Under the pieces are notes generated by a model. That model made no database searches. It saw only the letters and a program-made list of their open reading frames with translations, and was not told where the DNA came from. Source: Phycisphaerales bacterium (GTDB lineage: Bacteria; Planctomycetota; Phycisphaerae; Sedimentisphaerales; UBA12454). Taken from it: DNA of 64,000 nt. Where the stretch lies: contig PLMU01000010.1 in assembly GCA_003142595.1 (NCBI GenBank), positions 1 through 64,000 on the forward strand, given 5' to 3'. Shown one piece after another: positions 35,183 to 43,915 of this stretch; the first letter of the stretch is position 1, and each line of letters begins with the position of its first letter. The position numbers were made by a program, and so were the translations under genes.

Positions 35183-36053
35183 TTTTTACAAACTCCTTGA
35201 TTAGTCCGACTCTTTTAATCGTCTTAGAAAAAATTATATTGGTCTTGTCCCAGAAAGCGTCTTCTAAACGCTTCTTTGAAACTTCAATTAAATCAATTTC
35301 TTCATCTTTGAATAATCTCGCATCCTGATTCTTTTCAATGCCCACAAAGTTTCGTCCTTCCAGAATTGCGGCAAGCAAGAAGCTGCCAGATCCAGAAGCA
35401 TTATCCAAGACAACATCTCCGGGGTTGGTAAATGTTTTTATTAGATATCTCCCTAATTCCACGGGCTTTTGTGTCGGATGCCATACGGTGCCGCACCCTT
35501 CACTCTCTGGCGTCTTAAAATAAACAATATCTGTTGGATAACGAAGTCCACTTTTGCTTTCAACCAATACTGGTTTAAAATTTCCATAGCTGCCGGTAAA
35601 TTGGTTTTTCCTAACTCCTTTTGAATATGCTTTTCCAGCTTGCATTTGTGGATTGTACGTAGGGAATTTATTATAGAAAACACAAATATCCTCGTGCTTT
35701 CGCAAAGGCTGTTTTTTTGAGTTCAAAAAATTTGTGGGTTTCGATTTCTCCCAGATAATTTTATACTTAAAATTACGTTCATTACTCAAAATAAGCTTTG
35801 CTGTAAAAATTCCTTGTGAAGTTAATACGACTGCTCCATTAGGTTTAACAACACGTTCATATTGTTCCCATAATTTGTCTAAGGGAATGATTGAATCCCA
35901 CTTGTTCTGAGTAGTTCCATACGGCAAATCACATAGAACCATATCAACTGAATGTGTAGGCAAATGAGGCATTATGTCCAGACAATCATCTTCAAATATA
36001 TTATTTATATAATTATCTTGGGGTAGGAATTTTTGTTTCGGCATAATTGACAA
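35157..36053 (-). CDS. DNA methyltransferase of the restriction cluster (beta-class order)
   Basis: A 298-residue amino-methyltransferase acting on adenine N6 or cytosine N4. The catalytic motif IV, CDLPYGTTQNKW (~41-52), comes before the AdoMet-binding motif I, VVLDNASGSGSFLLAA (~218-233), which is the order of beta-class enzymes. The region between would hold the target recognition part. It is first in a three-gene leftward operon with the nuclease-methyltransferase fusion and a 65-residue protein, and probably protects host sites. DLPY in place of DPPY is a known common variant. Confidence 0.9.
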   Translation of the reverse strand: MSIMPKQKFLPQDNYINNIFEDDCLDIMPHLPTHSVDMVLCDLPYGTTQNKWDSIIPLDKLWEQYERVVKPNGAVVLTSQGIFTAKLILSNERNFKYKIIWEKSKPTNFLNSKKQPLRKHEDICVFYNKFPTYNPQMQAGKAYSKGVRKNQFTGSYGNFKPVLVESKSGLRYPTDIVYFKTPESEGCGTVWHPTQKPVELGRYLIKTFTNPGDVVLDNASGSGSFLLAAILEGRNFVGIEKNQDARLFKDEEIDLIEVSKKRLEDAFWDKTNIIFSKTIKRVGLIKEFVKNGKLKASV

Positions 36054-36441
36054 ATCCTTTATGGTTTTTCATATTCCTTTATTTCTTCTAACCTTCCCAA
36101 AAAGTAAACCTTATAAACTTACCCGCCTCAGGCGAGCCGACGCAATTTTATCACTTAAACCCTCATAATCAAACCAATTTTACGCATAAAAAAACCCCGC
36201 CGTTACCGACAAGACTATTAGTAGCGTTCGTTGCTTTAAAGCCTGCCCTCGACTGCGATCGGGGGGCGTAGCCGTGAAACGGCAGAAAAAGGCAAACAAA
36301 GAAAACACCCTGAAAAACCTCCTTTTTATGGGTTTAAATTCTTGACTTCAAAAGCATCAGATAATACACTGTAACAATTCAAAATTAGTGTAATTTTTTG
36401 CATTTAACCATCAATTATAATTATTTGTCGTAAAAGGACTT
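36054..36441. other. 388-base spacer between the divergent methyltransferase and gyrA genes
   Basis: No gene seen. It holds a short CGCCT-AGGCG hairpin near 36124, a C-rich stretch after an A-run (36187-36200), a GCCGT-GAA-ACGGC hairpin near 36270-36284, and the gyrA promoter (listed separately). Confidence 0.5.
36342..36370 (+). promoter_or_regulatory. Sigma70-like promoter of gyrA
   Basis: TTGACT at 36342-36347 and TACACT at 36365-36370 with a 17-base spacer, about 70 bases before the gyrA start. Confidence 0.55.
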
Positions 36442-39093
36442 ATGGCCGAGACACAAGAACCAAAAAAGACTGAACGAATAGAAGAAATGCGGATTCTCGA
36501 TGAGATGAAGAATTCGTATATGAATTACGCGATGAGCGTAATAGTTTCCCGCGCTTTGCCCGACGTCCGCGACGGCCTGAAGCCTTCGCAGAGGCGAATA
36601 ATGGTCGCTATGAACGACCTGAATCTCGGGCCGCGAAGCAAGCACAGAAAATGCGCCAAAATCGTCGGCGATACATCGGGTAATTATCACCCCCATGGGG
36701 ACCAGGCGACTTATGGCACTTTAGTGCGCATGGGTCAGGACTGGAGTATGAGGCATACATTAGTTGACCCGCAGGGAAATTTCGGAAGTATCGACGATGA
36801 CCCGCCGGCGGCGATGAGGTATACCGAGGCGAGGATGTCGGCTGAAGCAATGGAAATGCTCGACGACCTTGAGCGCGATACGGTTGATTTTATTCCGAAT
36901 TATGACGAGACGCGGACTGAGCCGACGGTTTTGCCGTCGCGGTTTCCGAATCTTTTGATTAACGGCTCGACGGGTATTGCGGTGGGTATGGCGACAAATT
37001 TGCCGCCGCATAATCTTGGCGAGGTTTGCGAAGCATTGCTTCTATTGATAAAAGACCCGAATTGCGGGTTTAAAGATATTATGAAGGTCCTGCCGGGTCC
37101 TGATTTTCCCACGGGCGGAATTATCTGCGGAAGAAGCGGAATCAGGCAGGCATACTCGACGGGCAAGGGACATCTTGTTGTCAGGGGCAAGGCGGAAATC
37201 GAAGAGACCAAGAAGGGCCGAAAGCAAATCATCATCACCGAGATTCCTTATATGGTTGTCAAGACGAGCATAGTTTCGAAAATTGCGGAGCTGGTTGAGG
37301 CGGGGACGCTAACGGAAGTATCGGATGTGCGGGATGAGTCGGACCGGAACGGGATGCGAATTGTAGTTGAGCTGAAAAGAGATGCGGAAGAACAGGTTGC
37401 GCTGAATAAAATTTATCAGTACACGCAACTCCAGGCGACGTTTGCGATATCTAATGTCGCTCTGGTAAATAACCGGCCTGAGACTTTGAATATAAAACAG
37501 ATTATGCAGTTGTTTATAGACCACCGCAAAGATGTGATTCGCAGACGGACGAGATTTTTGCTGAAGAAGTGCAGGAACAGGGCACATATCCTCGAAGGTC
37601 TAATCCTGGCGATAAGCGATATCGATGCAATTATAGAATTGATAAAGAAATCGCCTGATGCGCCGACAGCGAAACTGAACTTAATGAAAAAGGCGCTGCG
37701 GCTGGTTGAGTCGGCGACGCTGAAAAAATTGCTGCCGGCGGAGTTCGCAAAGCGGGTGATGAGCGAAGACCAGTTCCTGACCGGGCCGCAGGCGGACGCA
37801 ATTCTTGCAATGCAGCTTTCAAGGCTGACGGGACTTGAAATCGAAAAACTCGGCAAGGAATACGTGGATATTGCCGAGGAGATTAAAGGGTATGAGGCGA
37901 TATTGGCGAACGAGAAACTTGTGCTGGATATTATTACTGAAGATTTGTTCGAGATGAAGGAAAAATACGCGAACAAACGCAGAACAGAAATAGCGGAAGA
38001 GGCGGAAGATTTAAATATCGAAGACCTTATCGCTGACGAAGAAGTGATTGTTACGCTGAGCCACGGTGGATATGTCAAACGTATGCCGATAGATACTTAC
38101 CGCAAGCAGGGACGCGGCGGGAAAGGCATAATCGGGTCGGATACGCGAGAGGGCGATTTTATCGAATCGCTGTTTACGGCGTCAACGCACGATTACCTGA
38201 TGGTGTTTACGAATCGCGGGAAATGCTACTGGCTGAAGGTTTATAACGTTCCGCAGCTTACGCGGCAGAGCAAGGGCAGGAGCATCGCAAACCTGCTGAA
38301 CCTGAGCGACCAGAAAATCGCGTCGATTGTAAATGTTAATAAATTCGACGAACGAAACCTTGTGATGACGACGAGGAATGGAGTTATTAAGAAATCCGCT
38401 CTGTCGCTTTACTCGAACCCACGGCCAAGCGGAATTATCGCGGTTAAACTCGACCCGAATGACGATTTAATCGGCGTCGCACTGACCAGCGGTCAAAACC
38501 ATATCATTCTCGGCACGAAAGACGGAATGGCGATTCGATTCGAAGAGTCGCAGGCAAGACCAATGGGACGTTCGGCAAGAGGCGTTAAAGGAATTAACCT
38601 GCGCAAAGGCGATTTCGTCGTCGATATGGTTGTGGCGGAAGAGGGAGCGTCGCTATTGACGGTTTGCGAAAACGGGTTCGGCAAACGAACGGAACTCGAA
38701 GATTACCGGCCGCAGCATCGAGGCGGAATAGGACTTATCAATATCAAGACGTCAGACCGCAACGGAAACGTAGTGGCGATAAAGACCGTTAAAACCGATG
38801 ATGATATTATGATTATCACCGCGAAGGGAATTATTATCCGCACAGGTCTCGATGAACTTCGCGAAATCGGCAGAAATACACAAGGCGTAAGACTGATAAA
38901 ACTTGACGAAGACGATAAAGTCGTCGCGGTCGAACGAGTTGTTAAATCCGCTGAGGGATGCCTTACGGCAGAAGAAAAAGATGAATCAGGCGCACCCGAT
39001 GCGCCGACTTCGACAGGCTCAGCCCAAGAGCAAGGCGAGCAACAGCCCGATGAGCCGAAAGATACCGGCGAAGAAAATAAAGTGAATGAGTAG
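36442..39093 (+). CDS. gyrA: DNA gyrase subunit A with unusual quinolone-region residues
   Basis: Breakage-reunion subunit of gyrase, 883 residues. The active tyrosine is Tyr127 in AAMRYTEARM. The C-terminal beta-pinwheel carries the gyrase box KQGRGGKG, which supports gyrase rather than topoisomerase IV. The quinolone-resistance region reads HPHGDQATYGTLVRM: the positions equal to E. coli Ser83 and Asp87 are Gln88 and Gly92. The last ~45 residues are low-complexity and acidic, and encode part of a dispersed repeat (39008-39022). gyrB is not nearby. The gene lies between two restriction-modification loci. Confidence 0.96.
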   Translation: MAETQEPKKTERIEEMRILDEMKNSYMNYAMSVIVSRALPDVRDGLKPSQRRIMVAMNDLNLGPRSKHRKCAKIVGDTSGNYHPHGDQATYGTLVRMGQDWSMRHTLVDPQGNFGSIDDDPPAAMRYTEARMSAEAMEMLDDLERDTVDFIPNYDETRTEPTVLPSRFPNLLINGSTGIAVGMATNLPPHNLGEVCEALLLLIKDPNCGFKDIMKVLPGPDFPTGGIICGRSGIRQAYSTGKGHLVVRGKAEIEETKKGRKQIIITEIPYMVVKTSIVSKIAELVEAGTLTEVSDVRDESDRNGMRIVVELKRDAEEQVALNKIYQYTQLQATFAISNVALVNNRPETLNIKQIMQLFIDHRKDVIRRRTRFLLKKCRNRAHILEGLILAISDIDAIIELIKKSPDAPTAKLNLMKKALRLVESATLKKLLPAEFAKRVMSEDQFLTGPQADAILAMQLSRLTGLEIEKLGKEYVDIAEEIKGYEAILANEKLVLDIITEDLFEMKEKYANKRRTEIAEEAEDLNIEDLIADEEVIVTLSHGGYVKRMPIDTYRKQGRGGKGIIGSDTREGDFIESLFTASTHDYLMVFTNRGKCYWLKVYNVPQLTRQSKGRSIANLLNLSDQKIASIVNVNKFDERNLVMTTRNGVIKKSALSLYSNPRPSGIIAVKLDPNDDLIGVALTSGQNHIILGTKDGMAIRFEESQARPMGRSARGVKGINLRKGDFVVDMVVAEEGASLLTVCENGFGKRTELEDYRPQHRGGIGLINIKTSDRNGNVVAIKTVKTDDDIMIITAKGIIIRTGLDELREIGRNTQGVRLIKLDEDDKVVAVERVVKSAEGCLTAEEKDESGAPDAPTSTGSAQEQGEQQPDEPKDTGEENKVNE

Positions 39094-39124
39094 ATGAGTG
39101 AATGAGTTTTTAACGTCGAACCCA

Positions 39125-39145
39125 TTCGACTACGCTCAGAACAGG
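39125..39145. repeat. Dispersed repeat after gyrA
   Basis: TTCGACTACGCTCAGAACAG plus one G, preceded by GTCGAACCCA, so that GTCGAA and TTCGAC pair. A related CTTCGACAGGCTCAG lies inside the gyrA coding tail at 39008-39022. Such elements are multi-copy in many environmental genomes. Confidence 0.5.
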
Positions 39146-39227
39146 AAAGTCAGAGGAAATAAAGGAATGGCAGAAAATTAGCACTGAAAAAATGGTTTTT
39201 TTGAAATTTACAAGATAAGGCTATTGG

Positions 39228-42200
39228 ATGGCAAAAAAAGCAAAAGGTGAATTATTATTTCCCGAGTTAAATAAGGCGAGGTATGGAGAAAACCGCCGAA
39301 CTCGGCCGCTTTTTCTTCCTAATATTCTCCGGCAGGAAACTCGCAGCAAACATCATGAATGGAGCAATCTTGACCGCGCTTATGAGATAATTAAAAAATG
39401 GGCAGGAATGGAATCTGCCGGTAAACTCAACCCGAGAAAAGAAACCTCTCTTGAATCAGAATTTATGGTTGAAGTGTTCGGCGAGGCTCTTGGCTATACT
39501 CTTTTTTCTGAAGATAAGGAACAGTGGAACCTCGAACTTAAATTTTCAGTTAATGGCGGTATAGCCGATGCGGCGATTGGACTTTTTGGCCACCAGCAAA
39601 AGCATATCCCACGCGCCGTTATTGAACTTAAAGACCCTACGGTTAACATTGACAAAGAACGTTTCAATGGGCGCACTGCCGTGCAACAGTGCTGGGATTA
39701 TCTTAATGCTCTTCCAGAATGCCCTTGGGGAATAGTATGTAATTATGTTAGTTTTCGGCTGTTCCATCGCGACCATACCCCAAAAAATTATGAGATTTTC
39801 ACGCTTCAAGAACTTCGTGACAAAGACACATTCGAGCAATTTTATTTCCTCTTTCAAAAACAAGGCCTTATTCCAGAACACGGCCAATTATCTCGTGCTG
39901 ATTCTCTTCTAAAACAAAGTACCAATCGCCAGCGAGACGTCGGCAATGAACTATATCAATATTATCATGACAATCGCCTCGACCTTATTCAATATCTCCT
40001 TAATAAGCCACACGGTAAGTCACTTGACGACGCTATAAAAATTGCCCAAAAACTTATCGACCGTATTATATTTGTAGCCTTCTGCGAAGACCGCGACCTA
40101 CTGCCTGAAGACTCCATTGAAAGAGCTTGGGAGCAAGTTCCACCTTTCTACCGCGTTACAAACCCCAAATGGCAGAATTTTCTTAACCTCTTTCATAGCA
40201 TCGATAAAGGAAGCGATAATAGTGGAATTCCGCCTTACAACGGAGGTCTTTTCCGCCATGATGATGACGTTGATAACCTTCAACTCGAAGACGACTGGAC
40301 GAATTTCTTTAAAAATGTCGGCGGTTACGATTTCCGGTATGAAGTCAATGTTGATGTCCTTGGCCGACTCTTTGAAAAATCCATCAACGACATTGAAAAG
40401 GTGCGCCTTACAGGTTTCTTTGAATCAAAAGATGAAGAAAAGCCTCGTTCTAAAATGGGTAAATCGGCCGAGAGAAAAAAAGAAGGCATCTATTATACGC
40501 CTCCTGAATTTACAGAATTCATTGCTTTTAACACCGTCGGCAAAATCGTAGAGCAGCGACTAAGCCCAATAGCGGTCAAATACAGTATAAATCCTGACGA
40601 CCCATCAAGCAGCAAAGATACAGCCGCGATTATCAAATATGCAATTGAATCCATCGAAACTCTACGCCAGATTAAAATCGTTGACCCCGCCTGCGGCAGC
40701 GGCGCATTCCTTATACAGGCTTATCAAGTTCTCGAAGAAAAATATACCGACCTTGTTGTGCTTATCGCACAATCCGATGAAAAACAAGCAGAGAAACTGA
40801 AAGACCAAATACCCGACTTTATACTTCACGATAATATCTTCGGCGTTGACCTTTCACCTGCGGCTGTTGAAATAGCGCAGCTTTCACTCTGGCTGCAATC
40901 CGCCCATAAAGGCAAGTCTCTTGCAGACCTTTCCAAAAATATTGTCTGCGGAAATTCTCTCATATCCGACCCGAACATAACTGTTCACGCTATGGATTGG
41001 CGAAAAACTTTCCCTGAAGTTTTCTCCAGACCAAATAGCGGTTTCGACTGCGTTATAGGCAATCCGCCCTGGGAGCGGTTTACGATTAAAAACCGTGAAT
41101 TTTTCGACACTTCCGCTCCTGACATACTCGAAGCTCCAACCGCTGCCGAAAGTCGAAAACTTATTGAAAAACTCCAGAAGAAAAATCCCTCTCTTTATGG
41201 CCGTTATATACAAATAAAAGAATCCACTGAAAAAACGATAACCTATATTCGCCAATGTGAACGTTTTCCTCTCACAGGCAAAGGCGATATTAATACCTAT
41301 GCAGTTTTTGCCGAACTTGCAAAATCAATCGTTTCCCCTATAGGCCGTGTAGGTCTGCTTGTTCCATCAGGAATTGCAACTGATAACACAACAAAAGATT
41401 TCTTTGTCGAATTAACCGATTCAAATTCTCTAATTGCGTTATATGATTTTGAAAATAGAAAAAAAATATTTACAGATGTTGATGGACGTTTTAAGTTTTC
41501 AATTCTTCTTTTCGGCGGCAGGGAACATAAAACAGATTCGATTGATTTTGTTTTCTTTGCTCACACCATAGACGATGTCAATGACAAACACAGGCACAGG
41601 CATATATCTCTATCTTCCGATGATTTTAAGCTTCTTAATCCCAATACCCGAACCTGTCCGATATTCCGTAAAAAAGAGGATGCTGAACTAACAAAGGCAA
41701 TTTACCGCCGTGTTCCTATTTTGATTGATGAAAATAGAAAAGAAGGCGGTAATCCGTGGGACATAAAATTCTTTACAATGTTTCATCAAAGTGCAGATGC
41801 CGAATTATTCCGTACTGCTGAACAACTCAAGGCTGATGGATTCAAACGCGATGGCCAACTCTGGAAAAAACGAAAACAGGTTTTTCTCCCTCTCTATGAA
41901 GCAAAGATGATTCAGATGTTTGACCATCGTGCCGCAGGTGTTGTTGTTGATGAAGAAAACTGGATGCGCCAAGGCCAAACAGATGAGACTTCTCTTGTCC
42001 AGCACCAAAACCCGGAATTTGCCGTTGAGTCTAGATGGTGGGTTGATGAAGTCAATATCCAAAGTGTTCTCGGCGATCGTGACATTACAAGAATTATCGC
42101 ATTTAAAAATGTTACCAGCCCAACAAATGAACGTACGATGATTGCTGCATTTATACCATATTCCGGCGTAGTTCATTCAGCACCCCTCATTTTTACCGGC

Positions 42201-42680
42201 ACTGGTATTAGTGTTCGTCTTACCGCCTGCTTACTCGCCAATTTTAATGCCCTTGCTTACGATTATATCTGCCGACAAAAAATCGGAGGAGTAAACCTAA
42301 GTTATTTTATTATCAATCAAATTCCAACATTTGCTCCTGATTTCTATGAGCAAAAATGTCCATGGGACAAAAAGCAAACTCTTGAGAAATGGATATCGGA
42401 GCGGGTATTGAAACTAACCTGCACAAGCAACGATATGATACCACTGGCCGAGGCAGCGGGCTTTAAACCTACGGTTCATAAATGGAACGATTCGGAACGC
42501 AGCGGACTTATGGCGGAACTTGACGCAGCTTATTTTATTCTTTATGGAATTGAACGGAAAGATGCAGAATATATTCTTTCGACTTTTGCAGGCATTAGAA
42601 AGGAAAATGGAGGCATATTTACCGCTGATTCAACAGTTTCCCGAATTCTTGATTATTACGATAATTTTATGAAAAAATAA
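39228..42680 (+). CDS. Type IIG (Eco57I-like) restriction-modification enzyme
   Basis: Single-chain restriction endonuclease/methyltransferase, 1150 residues. The N-terminus has a nuclease pattern, Asp114 in GGIADAAIGLF and Glu133-x-Lys135 in AVIELKDPT. The methyltransferase has motif I IVDPACGSGAFLIQAY (~485) and motif IV VIGNPPWERF (~608). The C-terminal ~350 residues are the likely target recognition domain, with a typical INQIPTFAPD stretch. One protein of this kind cuts and methylates by itself, so no partner gene is needed. Its codon use differs from gyrA before it, and a RhuM remnant and hairpin repeats follow, which suits acquisition by transfer. Confidence 0.9.
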   Translation: MAKKAKGELLFPELNKARYGENRRTRPLFLPNILRQETRSKHHEWSNLDRAYEIIKKWAGMESAGKLNPRKETSLESEFMVEVFGEALGYTLFSEDKEQWNLELKFSVNGGIADAAIGLFGHQQKHIPRAVIELKDPTVNIDKERFNGRTAVQQCWDYLNALPECPWGIVCNYVSFRLFHRDHTPKNYEIFTLQELRDKDTFEQFYFLFQKQGLIPEHGQLSRADSLLKQSTNRQRDVGNELYQYYHDNRLDLIQYLLNKPHGKSLDDAIKIAQKLIDRIIFVAFCEDRDLLPEDSIERAWEQVPPFYRVTNPKWQNFLNLFHSIDKGSDNSGIPPYNGGLFRHDDDVDNLQLEDDWTNFFKNVGGYDFRYEVNVDVLGRLFEKSINDIEKVRLTGFFESKDEEKPRSKMGKSAERKKEGIYYTPPEFTEFIAFNTVGKIVEQRLSPIAVKYSINPDDPSSSKDTAAIIKYAIESIETLRQIKIVDPACGSGAFLIQAYQVLEEKYTDLVVLIAQSDEKQAEKLKDQIPDFILHDNIFGVDLSPAAVEIAQLSLWLQSAHKGKSLADLSKNIVCGNSLISDPNITVHAMDWRKTFPEVFSRPNSGFDCVIGNPPWERFTIKNREFFDTSAPDILEAPTAAESRKLIEKLQKKNPSLYGRYIQIKESTEKTITYIRQCERFPLTGKGDINTYAVFAELAKSIVSPIGRVGLLVPSGIATDNTTKDFFVELTDSNSLIALYDFENRKKIFTDVDGRFKFSILLFGGREHKTDSIDFVFFAHTIDDVNDKHRHRHISLSSDDFKLLNPNTRTCPIFRKKEDAELTKAIYRRVPILIDENRKEGGNPWDIKFFTMFHQSADAELFRTAEQLKADGFKRDGQLWKKRKQVFLPLYEAKMIQMFDHRAAGVVVDEENWMRQGQTDETSLVQHQNPEFAVESRWWVDEVNIQSVLGDRDITRIIAFKNVTSPTNERTMIAAFIPYSGVVHSAPLIFTGTGISVRLTACLLANFNALAYDYICRQKIGGVNLSYFIINQIPTFAPDFYEQKCPWDKKQTLEKWISERVLKLTCTSNDMIPLAEAAGFKPTVHKWNDSERSGLMAELDAAYFILYGIERKDAEYILSTFAGIRKENGGIFTADSTVSRILDYYDNFMKK

Positions 42681-42698
42681 AATAAAGTGGAACAAAAA

Positions 42699-42809
42699 AT
42701 GGCGAATGAAAGCGAATTGACAGAAAATTCAACTGTCAAGGAATACTTGACAGTTCAAAATGAAGGCGAACGACAGATAAACAACATGGCGATTTTGACC
42801 CCGAAATAA
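42699..42809 (+). pseudogene. N-terminal remnant of a RhuM-family gene
   Basis: A 36-codon frame begins MANESELTENSTVKEYLTVQ and then NEGERQINN before ending. The sequence ELTENSTVKEYLTVQNEGER is characteristic of the start of RhuM-family (virulence-associated) proteins, which normally run to over 300 residues. Here it stops after the conserved opening, so it is a truncated relic, 18 bases after the type IIG gene. RhuM genes often travel with restriction systems. Confidence 0.6.
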
Positions 42810-42822
42810 CAAAGACGGAACC

Positions 42823-42914
42823 CCCTGACAGGTCAGGGAGGTTAAATACGAAAAGAACCGAAACCCCGGTAAAACCGGGGGCTAAACAAAATGGATTCCC
42901 GCTTTCGCGGGAAT
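42823..42914. repeat. Three tandem perfect hairpins before holA
   Basis: CCCTGA/TCAGGG (42823-42838), CCCCGGT/ACCGGGG (42864-42880) and ATTCCCGC/GCGGGAAT (42895-42914). The last has an eight-base-pair stem, and its 3' arm includes the GGGA that is the best candidate ribosome site for holA. No T-run follows any of them, so they are not intrinsic terminators. Confidence 0.65.
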
Positions 42915-42919
42915 GACAA

Positions 42920-43903
42920 ATGAAGAAAACAGATATAAAACCAAACCGCCCAGGCGGTCAAGTATATGTAATAGCGGGCAAGGATGAATTTCTTGTTGCG
43001 GAAAAGACAGCCGGCCTTGTGGGAGAGCTTTTAAAACCTGACCAAATGCAAATGTGCCTTTGGCGGGCAGATGCGGATAAAGTAACGGCGGTAGAGGTTT
43101 TTGACGAATTGAGGACGCTGCCGTTTCTGGCCCAAAGACGCGTGGTTGTTCTGGCGGGAGCGGATGATTTTGTAAGCGATAACCGAGATATGCTGGAAAA
43201 ATATTTTGAAAGTCCGGCGGCCAGCGGCGTTCTAATCCTTACAGTCGGAAGCTGGGCATCGAATACGCGGCTTGCGAAGGCGCTGCCGAAAGTCGGGCAA
43301 TTGATAGAGGTCGGAGAATTAAAATCACGGGAACTTGTCGGCTATATCTGCGATTACACAAGAGAACAGCATAATAAAAATCTTTCCTACAACGCGGCGC
43401 AAATGCTGATTGAACTTTCGGGCGACGAGCCGGGGATACTGCGGAACGAAATAGATAAACTGGCGGCGTATGTCGCGGCGGCGAAAAATATAACGGAAAA
43501 AGAAATAGCGGAACTTGTCGGGCGAAACAGAGTTTTCGGGGCGTTTGAAGTTATCGATTCGATGATGGCGGCAGATACGGGAACGGCGATTGAGAAACTG
43601 CGAATGATGTTCGATGCCGATAAGGACGCGGAATATACAGTTTTAGGGGCGTTCGCGTGGCATTTTCGCAGGATGTTTACGGCGGCGGCGATGCTGCAAA
43701 AAGGCGAGCGGCCGGATTTTGTCGCTAAAAAATTAAATATCTGGAACCAGAAATTATTCGACATTATAAAAAAAATCGGGCTTAAAAGAATCGGCGATTG
43801 CCTGCGGCAGCTTGCCGAGTTCGATTACCAGATAAAGACCGGCAGAGCAACGGCGCAAACGGCGATTGAATCGATGATAGTTCAATTCGCAGAGACAAAG
43901 TAA
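42920..43903 (+). CDS. holA: DNA polymerase III delta subunit
   Basis: Clamp-loader delta subunit, 327 residues, which opens the beta clamp in DNA replication. The sequence opens with VYVIAGKDEFLVAEKTAGLV, the usual HolA N-domain, and contains SGDEPGILRNEIDKLAAYV, the family's most conserved segment. The region ~210-325 is the helical collar domain (GAFAWHFRRMFTAAAML). Its start is six bases after a dispersed hairpin. It is 12 bases before the acyltransferase gene and probably shares its transcript. Confidence 0.92.
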   Translation: MKKTDIKPNRPGGQVYVIAGKDEFLVAEKTAGLVGELLKPDQMQMCLWRADADKVTAVEVFDELRTLPFLAQRRVVVLAGADDFVSDNRDMLEKYFESPAASGVLILTVGSWASNTRLAKALPKVGQLIEVGELKSRELVGYICDYTREQHNKNLSYNAAQMLIELSGDEPGILRNEIDKLAAYVAAAKNITEKEIAELVGRNRVFGAFEVIDSMMAADTGTAIEKLRMMFDADKDAEYTVLGAFAWHFRRMFTAAAMLQKGERPDFVAKKLNIWNQKLFDIIKKIGLKRIGDCLRQLAEFDYQIKTGRATAQTAIESMIVQFAETK

Positions 43904-43915
43904 CACAAAAAAATT

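Noticed and set aside
36230..36300. A tRNA-like or riboswitch-like fold before gyrA
   Set aside because: Only short unrelated stems were found, with no cloverleaf or known conserved core.
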